From Chiridota heheva (Eukaryota > Echinodermata > Holothuroidea > Apodida > Chiridotidae): a stretch of DNA of 64,000 bases. Every line of letters begins with the position of its first letter. Positions within the stretch are counted from its first letter, which is position 1. Below are positions 34,601-42,100 of this stretch, piece after piece. The position numbers and the translations under genes are program-made. The stretch covers positions 1,403,733-1,467,732 of the forward strand of contig JAIGNY010001701.1 of assembly GCA_020152595.1 (NCBI GenBank), written 5' to 3'. Below the pieces are notes generated by a model that did no database searches, was not told the DNA's origin, and was given only the letters and a program-made list of their open reading frames with translations.

Positions 34601-35213
34601 GAGATTTCTCATACCCCTAAGAGAGACATAGCAAGAAAGAGGATTTGGACATCAATAAATTAATTGTGAAGAAAAGTTACAGAAGAACTTAATCTTAAAC
34701 AGTCTTTACTGATACTATAATCATTTTGCATGTTTCAAAATTTTGAAATGCAGGTATTGCACAAACAAACAAGTTGTGTTTTTTTACAAATTTTATATGC
34801 CATTGTATTCAAATAATTAGATTATCTGTTTGAAAGTCATGTAAGATGTTATGGAGGTGTCCCATCCCTTGTAAAAGTTAATATGATTTTGCTAGCTTTG
34901 AAAAGCTTAACAGGGTGGTAGTTTTCAGACAAAAGTGTGGAAAAAACCATTATAGGATGAGAAATTATTTTAAAATAAAAGGAAAGTTAAACCTGGATAT
35001 TTGTGGGCAAAATCACAAAATAAGATACAAAAAATCAATATACAAAAGATATAAATTCAGTAAAATGGGCGGGGGGGTATGCAAATTCTCTCCTTGCTCC
35101 CCCCCAAATCCAGAGCCTATGTTTGTGGGTATTATGGAAATTCAAGGAGTGTTTCTTTTCTTTCCCATAGCTCTGAAGAAAATAACAGTGATTCTGCAGC
35201 TATTAGTAGATGA
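16593..35213 (+). CDS. ERICH2: ERICH2-like (glutamate-rich 2) protein gene, ten coding exons
   Basis: Coding exons: 16593-16630 (tentative), 17896-17929, 19365-19473, 19903-20131, 26757-26965, 28569-28888, 31273-31330, 32386-32456, 33075-33178, 35171-35213. All junctions are GT/AG and all phases agree, giving 404 codons plus TGA. The protein starts with an R/S-rich segment (KSPSRRSSGSR) and has a long disordered Ser-rich middle. A Glu-rich stretch (SSSSEESGDEDEEEEAAK) comes next. The conserved block APFELMGE/FLEAVMDGEYEVAEKLC/IQIYEPDNPEC/LIEEMLKR follows, then an acidic Ser/Asp/Glu tail. Established knowledge, from memory: vertebrate ERICH2 has a helical block of the type FLKAVMDxDYxLAxKLCQMILIYEPENPEA; molecular function is poorly defined. 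The match is by this block only, so the name is a family-level call. The introns are packed with transposons. The start exon is the weakest part. Confidence 0.72.
16668..16740 (-). repeat. tRNA-like sequence, probable SINE head
   Basis: On the minus strand AACTAGTGTAGTGGATAAAG resembles a tRNA D-arm/A box and GGATTCAGAATC a B box at the expected distance. Pairing is poor, so it is a decayed tRNA-derived element. The supposed first exon at 16,593-16,630 would lie in its body if the SINE extends leftward. Confidence 0.45.
16741..17895. other. Intron 1 remainder (if exon 1 is correct)
   Basis: AT-rich; no coding segment or identifiable repeat. The acceptor at its end is TCTGTAG. Confidence 0.45.
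17896..17929 (+). CDS. ERICH2: ERICH2-like gene, exon 2
   Basis: A 34-bp exon between TCTGTAG and GTAAGT. In the frame set by the next exon it reads KSPSRRSSGSR, with possible basophilic phosphorylation sites. Confidence 0.7.
17930..18775. other. Intron DNA
   Basis: AT-rich intron sequence without recognisable repeats or exons. Confidence 0.5.
18776..18965 (+). repeat. tRNA-derived SINE in intron
   Basis: A perfect A-box-like TAGCTCAGTTGGTAGAG at 18,787 is followed at tRNA spacing by a degenerate B box (CAGGTTTGAGGCT, ~18,826). A non-tRNA body then runs to about 18,965. The acceptor stem is absent, so it is not an intact tRNA gene. Confidence 0.65.
19365..19473 (+). CDS. ERICH2: ERICH2-like gene, exon 3
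   Basis: Acceptor TTTACAG, donor GTTGGT. Encodes TPIRRQGSRLEVLTPDGSG and LEEISLEKNRHDIYNPE; ends in phase 1, completed as Glu by exon 4. Confidence 0.78.
19625..19872. mobile_element. TTAA-bounded MITE, 248 bp
   Basis: Starts TTAAATGGGTT and ends AACTCCTTTAA. The ~31-bp inverted ends share GAAAAGTGAGGG / CCCTCACTTTTT internally. No coding capacity. TTAA at both ends suits a piggyBac- or Kolobok-type mover (inference). It sits in the intron between exons 3 and 4, only 30 bp before exon 4. Confidence 0.7.
19903..20131 (+). CDS. ERICH2: ERICH2-like gene, exon 4
   Basis: Acceptor TCCAACAG, donor GTTTGT, phases 1 to 2. Encodes a Ser/Arg-rich low-complexity region with SPSQMSLQRIV, SPSLGRSSSESRLG and SPRIVPRKQVVLPTVRRDFE; several SP and RxxS sites. 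No folded domain seen. Confidence 0.8.
20462..21240 (+). pseudogene. LINE ORF1 (gag-like, CCHC zinc knuckles), frameshifted
   Basis: The first ~190 residues resemble the RRM-like part of ORF1 proteins (KILIIQATNKPNRFKRVSPF, then HKALHGLVGTLPKV). Near 21,030 the frame shifts, after which YIPNPLRCHKCQRYGHGKNSC, CGNCGSSDHDSFSC and CTNCDGSYPANH form the expected run of zinc knuckles that bind the element's RNA. Nonfunctional in this copy. Confidence 0.78.
22330..23584 (+). pseudogene. LINE ORF2 C-terminal remnant (post-RT, RNase H, zinc finger)
   Basis: EALEANETPFLLRCRKLSLSY marks the segment following RT in RNase H LINEs. YTDGSKESNKT and FAIFSDSKSV carry RNase H acidic residues. The HVGIPSNDRAD-like segment is in another frame near 23,105. 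CNNCNCPLTVHHVLLACPLY is the C-terminal finger. Several frameshifts separate the pieces. Confidence 0.8.
23707..24121. other. Intron DNA between two LINE fragments
   Basis: AT-rich; nothing recognised apart from a short A/AAT-rich run at 24,098-24,118 that is probably the tail side of the adjacent CR1-like element. Confidence 0.45.
24122..25712 (-). mobile_element. CR1-like LINE fragment, antisense to the host gene
   Basis: On the minus strand, reading from 25,712 down, reverse transcriptase motifs appear in order: VDVIYLDFQKAFDKVP (RT palm), SGVRQGSVLGPHLFLIFINE, then FVDDTKLYR, where the usual catalytic FADD has become FVDD. The C-terminal part has LVRPHLEYAIQAWSP, LEQVQRRATRLIPE and, to about 24,122, RVANERNGLPQWVGSSNFVH in a shifted frame. 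The order and motifs are those of the CR1 clade. Stops and frameshifts make it nonfunctional; the endonuclease is missing (5' truncation). Confidence 0.88.
25702..25819. repeat. 18-bp AT-rich minisatellite
   Basis: About six to seven units of AACATGGATTTTATAGAT with single-base variants, abutting the 5' border of the CR1-like fragment. Confidence 0.85.
25908..26039. repeat. 66-bp perfect tandem duplication
   Basis: Two adjacent copies beginning GTTTGTTTCCATTGATCCTC, virtually identical, so a recent duplication within the intron. Confidence 0.9.
26040..26756. other. Intron DNA before exon 5
   Basis: No repeat or exon recognised; ends in acceptor CTGTGACAG. Confidence 0.5.
26757..26965 (+). 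CDS. ERICH2: ERICH2-like gene, exon 5
   Basis: Acceptor GTGACAG, donor GTATGA, phases 2 to 1. Encodes HGKPKDSKSWYHCQRDA, a His/Ser-rich DCQHHHSMKEY and an acidic ELKLEAEDIDELVQKVSL helix-like segment. No known domain. Confidence 0.8.
27089..27356. repeat. ~18-bp GC-rich minisatellite in intron
   Basis: About 15 units of AATAACCCGGCTCCGCGC with C/T variants, in an otherwise AT-rich intron. The period is a multiple of three, so an open frame appears on the minus strand (RSRVIA repeats) that has no other support. Confidence 0.9.
27357..28568. other. Intron DNA before exon 6
   Basis: Short G-rich tract at about 27,386-27,412. GTAAAATGG core of the dispersed repeat family near 28,351. Nothing else recognised. 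Confidence 0.45.
28569..28888 (+). CDS. ERICH2: ERICH2-like gene, exon 6 (Glu-rich)
   Basis: Acceptor AACACAG, donor GTACCT, phases 1 to 0. It encodes VEETMPVTNSYYISHTST, a Gly/Ala/Ser-rich region and ESSSSEESGDEDEEEEAAK, and begins the conserved block with APFELMGE. This glutamate-rich stretch immediately before APxELMxE is one of the reasons for the ERICH2 call. Confidence 0.85.
28965..29166. repeat. ~60-bp tandem repeat, about four copies
   Basis: Units share TGCCAGAAAGCTCATAG, then AATTACCTTTATCTTACC and a T-rich segment. It begins about 75 bp after the exon 6 donor. Confidence 0.85.
29223..30211. mobile_element. Nonautonomous hAT-type element, 989 bp
   Basis: Left end CAGGGTTCTAGCTAG (29,223-29,237) and right end ATAGCTAGAACCCTG (30,197-30,211) are inverted repeats with 14 of 15 matches. 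They are flanked by an 8-bp target duplication CTTGTAAC / CTTGTAGC with one mismatch. CAGGG ends and 8-bp duplications are hallmarks of the hAT superfamily. No transposase reading frame, so it depends on an element elsewhere. It lies between exons 6 and 7. Confidence 0.88.
30345..30805 (+). mobile_element. 5'-truncated LINE 3' end
   Basis: Same family as 1,942-3,287: CNNCHCTLTIHHILLACPLYN then NPPDKIISFLHHAFLYNHI, the 3' UTR, and a CAAACAAACAAAC tail ending at about 30,805. Confidence 0.88.
30806..31272. other. Intron DNA before exon 7
   Basis: No repeat recognised; a pyrimidine tract and CCAG acceptor precede exon 7. Confidence 0.5.
31273..31330 (+). CDS. ERICH2: ERICH2-like gene, exon 7 (conserved block)
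   Basis: A 58-bp exon, acceptor TTTTCCAG, donor GTAAGT, phases 0 to 1. Encodes FLEAVMDGEYEVAEKLCTM, an amphipathic helix pair that is the best-conserved part of the family. Confidence 0.85.
31331..32007. other. Intron DNA
   Basis: AT-rich sequence, no feature recognised. Confidence 0.5.
32008..32105 (+). mobile_element. LINE 3'-terminal fragment
   Basis: About 100 bp of the conserved LINE 3' UTR (CTCAGGCACAATTTGACC...GTCGTGGTGCTGTT) ending CCCTCATCAAAAAAAGC. Too short to hold coding sequence. Confidence 0.8.
32386..32456 (+). CDS. ERICH2: ERICH2-like gene, exon 8 (conserved block)
   Basis: Acceptor TTTTTACAG, donor GTGAGT, phases 1 to 0. Encodes IQIYEPDNPECLQFKPLIEE then MLKR. YEPDNPEC matches the YEPENP-type motif remembered for vertebrate ERICH2. 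Confidence 0.87.
33075..33178 (+). CDS. ERICH2: ERICH2-like gene, exon 9 (acidic tail), downstream acceptor
   Basis: Read from the AG at 33073-33074, this exon gives LWGSGSNSDSSSEEDSSEED and continues acidic to SSEER, ending phase 2, which fits exon 10. The textbook acceptor TTTTTGCAG ends 14 nt earlier at 33060. Using it from phase 0 shifts the frame to a basic sequence (KEKNSFGVVGVIV...). The acidic frame suits the family, so the downstream acceptor or a 1-nt assembly indel is required. The donor is GTAAGA. Confidence 0.68.
33252..33770. mobile_element. Foldback element with ~170-bp inverted arms
   Basis: The left arm 33,252-~33,430 begins TTAAAGGATTAGTTCAGTGG then TCAAGCATG. The right arm ~33,610-33,770 ends CATGCTTGACCACTGAACTA then ATTCTTTGA, its reverse complement. 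The arms stay similar through GAAACAAAATAGTG, GTTTAAAG-type and GGTATCATTT landmarks to a shared TGTCACAGCCTCA. The loop is about 180 bp. A TTAA lies at the left edge and a decayed TTGA at the right. It sits in the intron between exons 9 and 10. Confidence 0.82.
33800..34300. repeat. ~185-bp tandem repeat split by a MITE
   Basis: GTTATCTTTTATCA, TTGGTTTAGAAATTG, TACATTACATTATTGA and TATATACTGA recur at about 33,802 and 33,985. A third partial copy (TACTGAGTCATATGCTTTCC) resumes at 34,258 after the inserted element at 34,092-34,256. Confidence 0.75.
34092..34256. mobile_element. Short MITE (165 bp) related to 44,055-44,378
   Basis: Begins GCCCCAGGGCCATATTTCCT and contains ACTTGTCCCCCTAACCCCC, like the start of the 44-kb element (GGGCCGTAGTTCCC...ACATGTCCCCCT). 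Flanked by ATACTGAG / GTACTGAG, a likely 8-bp target duplication with one mismatch, which interrupts the surrounding tandem repeat. The right inverted end is weak. Confidence 0.6.
34301..35170. other. Intron DNA before exon 10
   Basis: AT-rich; a G-run followed by GCAAATTCTCTCC and a C-rich tract near 35,068-35,105 may be a decayed MITE end. Nothing else recognised. Confidence 0.4.
35171..35213 (+). CDS. ERICH2: ERICH2-like gene, exon 10 (C-terminus)
   Basis: Acceptor TTTCCCATAG. Starting in phase 2 it reads SSEENNSDSAAISR-stop (TGA 35,211-35,213), a smooth continuation of the acidic tail. In the alternative frame produced by the upstream exon 9 acceptor it stays open to 35,277 and ends HWHMQ. 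Confidence 0.72.
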
Positions 35214-35589
35214 AGTTGGTTTGGTTATGACACTGTCATTCTTTGGCAATCAGTCCAAGCATTGGCATATGCAGTGATGTGAAAGGAGTTAAATTTGGTG
35301 GCGGCATGTGTTCTGGGCTTTGTTGTGCATTCCAGGTATAGGGGCTCTATGCTTACTAATTGCTCGCACCATAAATTCTGGTTTTAGTTGTCATGAAAAT
35401 GCTTGTATTGATTTTATATTTTCCTGGTATTCTTTTAAAAACAAGAAGGGCAATTAATATGTTGATGATCTGTAGTTGTTATTCAAATGTATATTGTTGT
35501 TAAATGGATAATTGGCTTCATGGAAAACAACATGAATATTCATCTGTGGGCCTTTGAAATCATTTAGCATTGTTTATAAAGTAGATAAT
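35214..35589 (+). other. 3' UTR or downstream DNA of the ERICH2-like gene
   Basis: No clear AATAAA signal is visible close to the stop codon; the transcript end cannot be placed. Confidence 0.4.
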
Positions 35590-36610
35590 AGAATGTTTGT
35601 GTTATTACTTACTATATATTTGATGATAGCCCATAATTTTAAAAAGCTCTCCATGTCTATAATCAATATTTATTGATCTCCTTTGAAATCCTAGTCAAAA
35701 ATTCTTGAGTGTAGATTCACATGGTGAAATCTACCTTCTGCTCAGTTTTAGTAGGCATTTAAATGTTTGGTTTTTATTTGATTTATTTACAATTTAATGA
35801 TATTAATTATTCCTGAATATCAAAATACTGACACCTCATCAGTTTTGTCATAAATGATGCTATACTATTATTTAATGGATCTTTTCATCAGTTGAATTGT
35901 GATGAAAGTCTAGATAAGTTAATACTTTAGCTTTTGAACCTAAAGGCTTTTCATATCAATACTCAATATTAATTAATTATTGATCAGGTTAACTTAATTG
36001 AATCCCTAGTTAAAAGTCGTGAGGATATATTCACCCTATGCTCCATTTTAGTAGGTGCCTACATGTTTTGTACAGCTTTATTTGATTTATTTACAAGTAT
36101 GAAATGATATTAATTATTCCTGAATATTTAAAATATTAATTTCATTTATTTACAAGTATGAAATGATATTAATTATTCCTGAATATTCAAAATATTGACA
36201 CCTCATCAATTTGATCATAAATGATGCATTAATACTAATTCGCTGATTAGTTGCACTGTGCTGAAAGTTTAGATAAGTGAACACTTGCGTTATTATCTAT
36301 TTTATATATTTGATGACAGTCCATGAACCTAAAAAGCTCATGTTAATCAATAATCAACATTAATTGATTATCGATCGATATGTCTGCATTGAATTTTTAG
36401 TTGAAAAACCTTGAGCATATATTCACATGGTAAAATGTACCTTCTGCTTCATTTTAGTATTTGTCTTCATATTTTGTTCACCATTATTTTATTTACTAAC
36501 AAGGATGGAATGATATATTAAATTATTCCTGACTATTTCAAAATACTGACACCTCATCAGTTTTGTCATAAATTATGAATCGTACAGTATTTTTCCACAG
36601 ATCTTTGCAT
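35590..36610. repeat. ~350-bp AT-rich tandem repeat, three copies
   Basis: ACTGACACCTCATCAGTTTT recurs (with variants) at about 35,829, 36,198 and 36,546. Each unit also has TATATTTGATGA, CATTTTAGTAG and ATGATATTAATTATTCCTGA. Periods are ~369 and ~347 bp. The middle copy has an internal ~59-bp duplication. A satellite-like array just downstream of the gene. Confidence 0.82.
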
Positions 36611-37320
36611 CAATTGTAATGTGCGAAGTTTGTTGCATATTCAAATGATTTTTTTTACATCTTCTCCGGTTCTGTCAATCTTTTGCATGCAATCTTAATA
36701 GAAATGGTAGATTTGCTACTGCAGGTAGACTGTTTATATTCCAGATGCATTGCACCCACCCTTTTAAAGTGTAAATGCTCCATTCCTTTTATATAAACCA
36801 CACATTGATCAAATTTGAATTAAAAAAAACAAACATAAATTTTAAAATCACAGATACTTGTATATAAATTGCAATGGTCTGTCACAATCATTTTTACAAT
36901 TGTGGTCTTTGTAAAGAATTTGATTTTTGGGTAAAGAATTTAATTTCTGATGTGATTATCTTCTTTGTGATCATAGATATTTGTGTGCTGATAAACATAG
37001 TATTGAATTTGAGCTTTAATTGTCAAACCAACGTAACAATATATTGTCTTCAGAAAACTAGAGTGCATTGAAAACGTATTCCATCTGTACATTTGAAATA
37101 TTTTGAAATTTCCATGTTATGAACTCAATTGTCAATCAATTTTGATAATCTATTTTGATGTTTTTGTGTGGTTTTCATTCTTGTAGTATACTTATATGAA
37201 AAGACATTGCTTTAAACTATGAATGGTATTGCCATATGAGATTCAGGTATTAATGCATGAAATCACACAAGTATAGGATTCTTCGTAACCATTAAGCTGG
37301 CATTACTAGCCATGATAAGA
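36611..37320. other. Intergenic AT-rich DNA
   Basis: No exon, RNA gene or repeat supported. Confidence 0.5.
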
Positions 37321-40221
37321 GTTTTTGATAGCTGATCAGTTTTTAATAGCTGATCTGTTTTTGATAGCTGATCAGTTTTTGATAGCTGATCAGTTTTTGA
37401 TAGCTGATCAGTTTTTGATTGCTGATCAGTTTTTGATAGCTGATCAGTTTTTGATAGCTGATCAGTTTTTGATAGCTGATCAGTTTTTGATAGCTGATCA
37501 GTTTTTGATAGCTCATCAGTTTTTGATAGCTCATCAGTTTTTGATAGCTCATCAGTTTTTAATAGCTGGTCAGTTTTTGATAGTTGATCAGTTTTTGATA
37601 GCTGCTCATTTTTTGATAGCTCATCAGTTTTTGATAGCTCCTCAGTTTTTGATAGCTGCATGGTCAGTTTTTGATAGCTCATCAGTTTTTGATAGCTGCA
37701 TGGTCAGTTTTTGATAGCTGGTCAGTTTTTGATAGCTGGTCAGTTTTGATAGCTTGTCAGTTTTTGATAACTGATCAGTTTTCATAGCTGGTCTGTTTTT
37801 GATAGCTGATCAGTTTTTGATAGCTGATCAGTTTTTGATAGCTGATCAGTTTTTGATAGCTGATCAGTTTTTGATAGCTGATCAGTTTTTGATAGCTCAT
37901 CAGTTTTGATAGCTCGTCAGTTTTTAATAGCTGGTCAGTTTTTGATAGTTGATCAGTTTTTGATAGCTGCTCATTTTTTGATAGCTCATCAGTTTTTGAT
38001 AGCTCCTCAGTTTTTGATAGCTGCATGGTCAGTTTTTGATAGCTCATCAGTTTTTGATAGCTCATCAGTTTTTGATAGCTCCTCAGTTTTTGATAGCTGG
38101 TCAGTTTTTGATAGCTGGTCAGTTTTTGATAGCTGGTCAGTTTTTGATAGCTGGTCAGTTTTTGATAGCTCATCAGTTTTTGATAGCTGGTCAGTTTTTG
38201 ATAGCTGGTCAGTTTTTGATAGCTCATCAGTTTTTGATAGCTCCTCAGTTTTTGATAGCTGGTCAGTTTTTGATAGCGGGTCAGTTTTTGATAGCTGGTC
38301 AGTTTTTGATAGCTGGTCAGTTTTTGATAGCTGGTCAGTTTTTGATAGCTCATCAGTTTTTGATAGCTGGTCAGTTTTTGATAGCTCATCAGTTTTTGAT
38401 AGCTCGTCAGTTTTTGATAGCTGCATGGTCAGTTTTTGATAGCTCGTCAGTTTTTGATAGCTCGTCAGTTTTTGATAGCTGCATGGTCAGTTTTTGATAG
38501 CTGGTCAGTTTTTGATAGCTGGTCAGTTTTTGTAGCTGGTCAGTTTTGATAGCTTGTCAGTTTTTGATAACTGATCAGTTTTCATAGCTGGTCAGTTTTG
38601 ATAGCTGGTCAGTTTTTGATAGCTGGTCAGTTTTTGACAGCTTGTCAGTTTTTGATAGCTGGTCAGTTTTGATAGCTTGTCAGTTTTTGATAACTGATCA
38701 GTTTTCATAGCTGGTCAGTTTTGATAGCTGATCAGTTTTTGATAGCTGATCAGTTTTTGATAGCTGATCAGTTTTTGATAGCTGATCAAATTTTAATAGC
38801 TGATCAGTTTTTGATAGCTGATCAGTTTTTGATAGCTCATCAGTTTTTGATAGCTGATCAGTTTTTGATAGCTCATCAGTTTTTGATAGCTCATCAGTTT
38901 TTAATAGCTGGTCAGTTTTTGATAGTTGATCAGTTTTTGATAGCTGCTCATTTTTTGATAGCTCATCAGTTTTTGATAGCTCCTCAGTTTTTGATAGCTG
39001 CATGGTCAGTTTTTGATAGCTCATCAGTTTTTGATAGCTGCATGGTCAGTTTTGATAGCTGGTCAGTTTTTGATAGCTGGTCAGTTTTGATAGCTTGTCA
39101 GTTTTTGATAACTGATCAGTTTTCATAGCTGGTCTGTTTTTGATAGCTGATCAGTTTTTGATAGCTGATCAGTTTTTGATAGCTGATCAGTTTTTGATAG
39201 CTGATCAGTTTTTGATAGCTCATCAGTTTTTGATAGCTCATCAGTTTTGATAGCTCGTCAGTTTTTAATAGCTGGTCAGTTTTTGATAGTTGATCAGTTT
39301 TTGATAGCTGCTCATTTTTTGATAGCTCATCAGTTTTTGATAGCTCCTCAGTTTTTGATAGCTGCATGGTCAGTTTTTGATAGCTCATCAGTTTTTGATA
39401 GCTCATCAGTTTTTGATAGCTCCTCAGTTTTTGATAGCTGGTCAGTTTTTGATAGCTGGTCAGTTTTTGATAGCTGGTCAGTTTTTGATAGCTGGTCAGT
39501 TTTTGATAGCTCATCAGTTTTTGATAGCTGGTCAGTTTTTGATAGCTGGTCAGTTTTTGATAGCTCATCAGTTTTTGATAGCTCCTCAGTTTTGATAGCT
39601 GGTCAGTTTTTGATAGCTGGTCAGTTTTTGATAGCTGGTCAGTTTTTGATAGCTGGTCAGTTTTTGATAGCTGGTCAGTTTTTGATAGCTCATCAGTTTT
39701 TGATAGCTGGTCAGTTTTTGATAGCTCATCAGTTTTTGATAGCTCGTCAGTTTTTGATAGCTGCATGGTCAGTTTTTGATAGCTCGTCAGTTTTTGATAG
39801 CTGCATGGTCAGTTTTTGATAGCTGGTCAGTTTTTGATAGCTGGTCAGTTTTTGATAGCTGGTCAGTTTTGATAGCTTGTCAGTTTTTGATAACTGATCA
39901 GTTTTCATAGCTGGTCAGTTTTGATAGCTGGTCAGTTTTTGATAGCTGGTCAGTTTTTGACAGCTTGTCAGTTTTTGATAGCTGGTCAGTTTTGATAGCT
40001 TGTCGGTTTTTGATAACTGATCAGTTTTCATAGCTGGTCAGTTTTGATAGCTGATCAGTTTTTGATAGCTGATCAGTTTTTGATAGCTGATCAGTTTTTG
40101 ATAGCTGATCAGTTTTTAATAGCTGATCAGGTTTTGATAGCTGATCAGTTTTTAATAGCTGATCAGTTTTTGATAGCTGATCAAATTTTAATAGCTGATC
40201 AGGTTTTGATAGCTGATCAGT
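37321..40221. repeat. 18-bp minisatellite, ~160 units, with ~1.33-kb higher-order repeat
   Basis: The unit is GATCAGTTTTTGATAGCT with variation in the GATC position (CATC, GGTC, CGTC, CCTC). Marker units (TTTTTGATAACTGATCAG then TTTTCATAGCTGGT) occur near 37,764, 38,565, 38,688, 39,103, 39,886 and 40,008. The spacing repeats at 1,339, 1,321 and 1,320 bp, so a ~1.33-kb block has been duplicated. Each unit has ATCA...TGAT, a small hairpin. Eighteen is a multiple of three and the unit lacks stops in several frames, which explains the long repetitive open frames on both strands (QFLIAD, SVFDSW, LSKTDQ, SYQKL). Confidence 0.97.
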
Positions 40222-40828
40222 TTTCTGCTGTAGTGCTCTGCAGGTTGTAATGAGAAAAAGCAGCCTTTATATTAATGACATTAAGCGTACTTCAGCTACC
40301 TTTGAATGATACTGTTGGGACTGACAGTTGCTTCAGCTTACATACAGCTGTTGCGGCTTCAGACAGTAAATGTGCATGTAGCTGGCTCACTGTAACTACC
40401 TTTTAAAGCAGCGTGACTGAGCTATATCTTTGATACTGCTGGTCTAATGCAATTAAATTTTATAAAAGTAGTATCATTCTGTGATTACTTAATACATTTT
40501 CTTCATCCCTCAATGGACACAGCTGTGATGATTTCTCTGTATCATGCCTCACCCCAGGAAATTCTCAGCATTAATAGTGGTGCATTTTATGTCCTATGCC
40601 AGGTAGCTTTAGAATGTCTACATTTCATTCTGTGATTGCCCTTTGTCCATCTTTTTAATTACAAAATCTGCTAATTGCACAAATTCTATGCAAGAATAAG
40701 ATTGCCTACATATTTTTTCTAATCTGCTTTCCCCAGACTCGTGTTATTTAAAGACATGAATGATAAATCATCACGAATCAATGAGCATCCTCGTAGATGA
40801 TAAACAGTTTCATTTTAAAAAATGTTGA
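40222..40828. other. Intergenic DNA, no feature recognised
   Basis: Plain sequence after the minisatellite; several CAGCT-containing short motifs but no repeat or gene. Confidence 0.45.
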
Positions 40829-41330
40829 AAGACCTCTGTGGCCTAGCGGTCATAGCGAGAGGCAGAGTAAGCGGTGGAGGGGGAAAACTTCCCCCCTGAG
40901 AGGATTTCTCCTTCCCGGTTGCATGCTTTCTTCCTGGTTGGGGGGTAAAGTTGGGAAATTATATTTTTAAGTATACTGGATAAAATAGACAAATTTGGTA
41001 AAATTATTGATATTTGACCAGTTTTCAAGAAATTTTGGCCAAAATTGAAAGAAATTTCCCCAAATTGAAGAAAAAATTTCCAATAAAGAAAATTTTCAAA
41101 AAATTGAAGGGGATTTCCTGATTAGTAGCAACTTTTGATCAATGGAAATCTAATTTACCAGTATATTTTTTTCCACTTGTGTCACCTGAAATTTCTTTGA
41201 GGTTTGGCCTTCCTCCTCTCCCTGAGAGGTGACTTCTCCTAAGCCCCTGGTCATAGCATCAGCTTCACATGTTAAACAGCTAAAGGGCCCAGACTCAATT
41301 TAATTAGGTAGGTCTTCATTCACCACCAGC
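40829..41330 (+). repeat. tRNA-derived SINE interrupted by an insertion
   Basis: GACCTCTGTGGCCTAGCGG (40,831-40,849) resumes at 41,249 with GGTCATAGCATCAGCTTCAC, then ATGTTAAACAGCTAAAGGGC and CCAGACTCAATTT. Removing 40,857-41,257 restores a tRNA-like head with an A box and a degenerate B box. The body runs to about 41,330. Confidence 0.65.
40857..41248. mobile_element. Insertion with 9-bp target duplication inside a SINE
   Basis: GGTCATAGC stands on both sides (40,848-40,856 and 41,249-41,257). The inserted ~392 bp starts GAGAGGCAGAG, is rich in GAAATTTCC/AATTGAAG motifs at 41,020-41,120, and ends CTCCTAAGCCCCT. No inverted ends or coding sequence. Its internal motif is shared with 47,540-47,640, 48,985-49,250 and 50,100-50,560. 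Confidence 0.65.
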
Positions 41331-42042
41331 TTCACAACTGGTTTATCAAACAGACGTTGACATGATTATATAAGCTGTATCTAAGAAAGGGGTGTAAAAT
41401 AACTGAAAATCACAGTTACAGTAAGCTTTGCTCCCTAGACCCCATTAGTCCGATGCCATGGACGCATAATGATCATAGATTTTGTCAGATAAAGGAGGCA
41501 CTCTGGGATGAGGACAATATCAATATAGTTGATAAATCTTTAAAATAGGAGGCTGTTTTATCTAATATGAAAATCTCATTTGCCACCTAAATTTCATCAC
41601 AAAAAGCTTTTTAAAATGCTGAAATTTGCATAGCTTCTATGGGAACTTTGCCTCATGTACCTCCACAATTACTTTTTCCATGAATCCGGCCTTATACCAC
41701 AGGATTTGATAGTTCGTACCAAGCAAAGCCAAATCAGTTTGAAAAAAGCTAATTAAAGCCAGACTGTAATTAAGTAAAAAATTATCCAGATCGTAAGTTC
41801 GGATCGACCAATGGCGGCTTCATGGGCTTTTTTGCGACGGAGGAATCAAATGTATTGCTGTTATTTCGTAACTTATACAACATGCAAAATATCACGTGTA
41901 CTGAATGTCATCAGAAAATTAAAGTTACTTTCTTTGTATTCTCCATAAAAAAAAATATTTTAAAGGGGGCAAAATTAAGCCAAAATAAGACTTTTGCAGC
42001 CAAATAATACTTTGCCGACAAATAAGTCTCAACAAAGCCATT
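41331..42042. other. Intergenic DNA, no feature recognised
   Basis: Short open frames only; no repeat matched elsewhere in the window. Confidence 0.45.
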
Positions 42043-42100
42043 TTTGGTTCCGATGCGATAGCATCAGGAACCTATGCGGTCATGATAATGTGTGGGGGTG
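42043..42100 (+). repeat. Dispersed repeat related to 8,153-8,200
   Basis: TTTTTGGTTCCGATGCGATA then GCATCAGGAACCTATGCGGT and CATGAT matches the leader of the 8.2-kb tandem repeat. The following sequence differs. Confidence 0.7.

Noticed and set aside
37263..40250. Repetitive open frames (LSKTDQ, SYQKL, FLIADQ, SVFDSW) in the 37-40 kb region
   Set aside because: The 18-bp unit is a multiple of three and contains no stop in several frames, so open frames on both strands are automatic.
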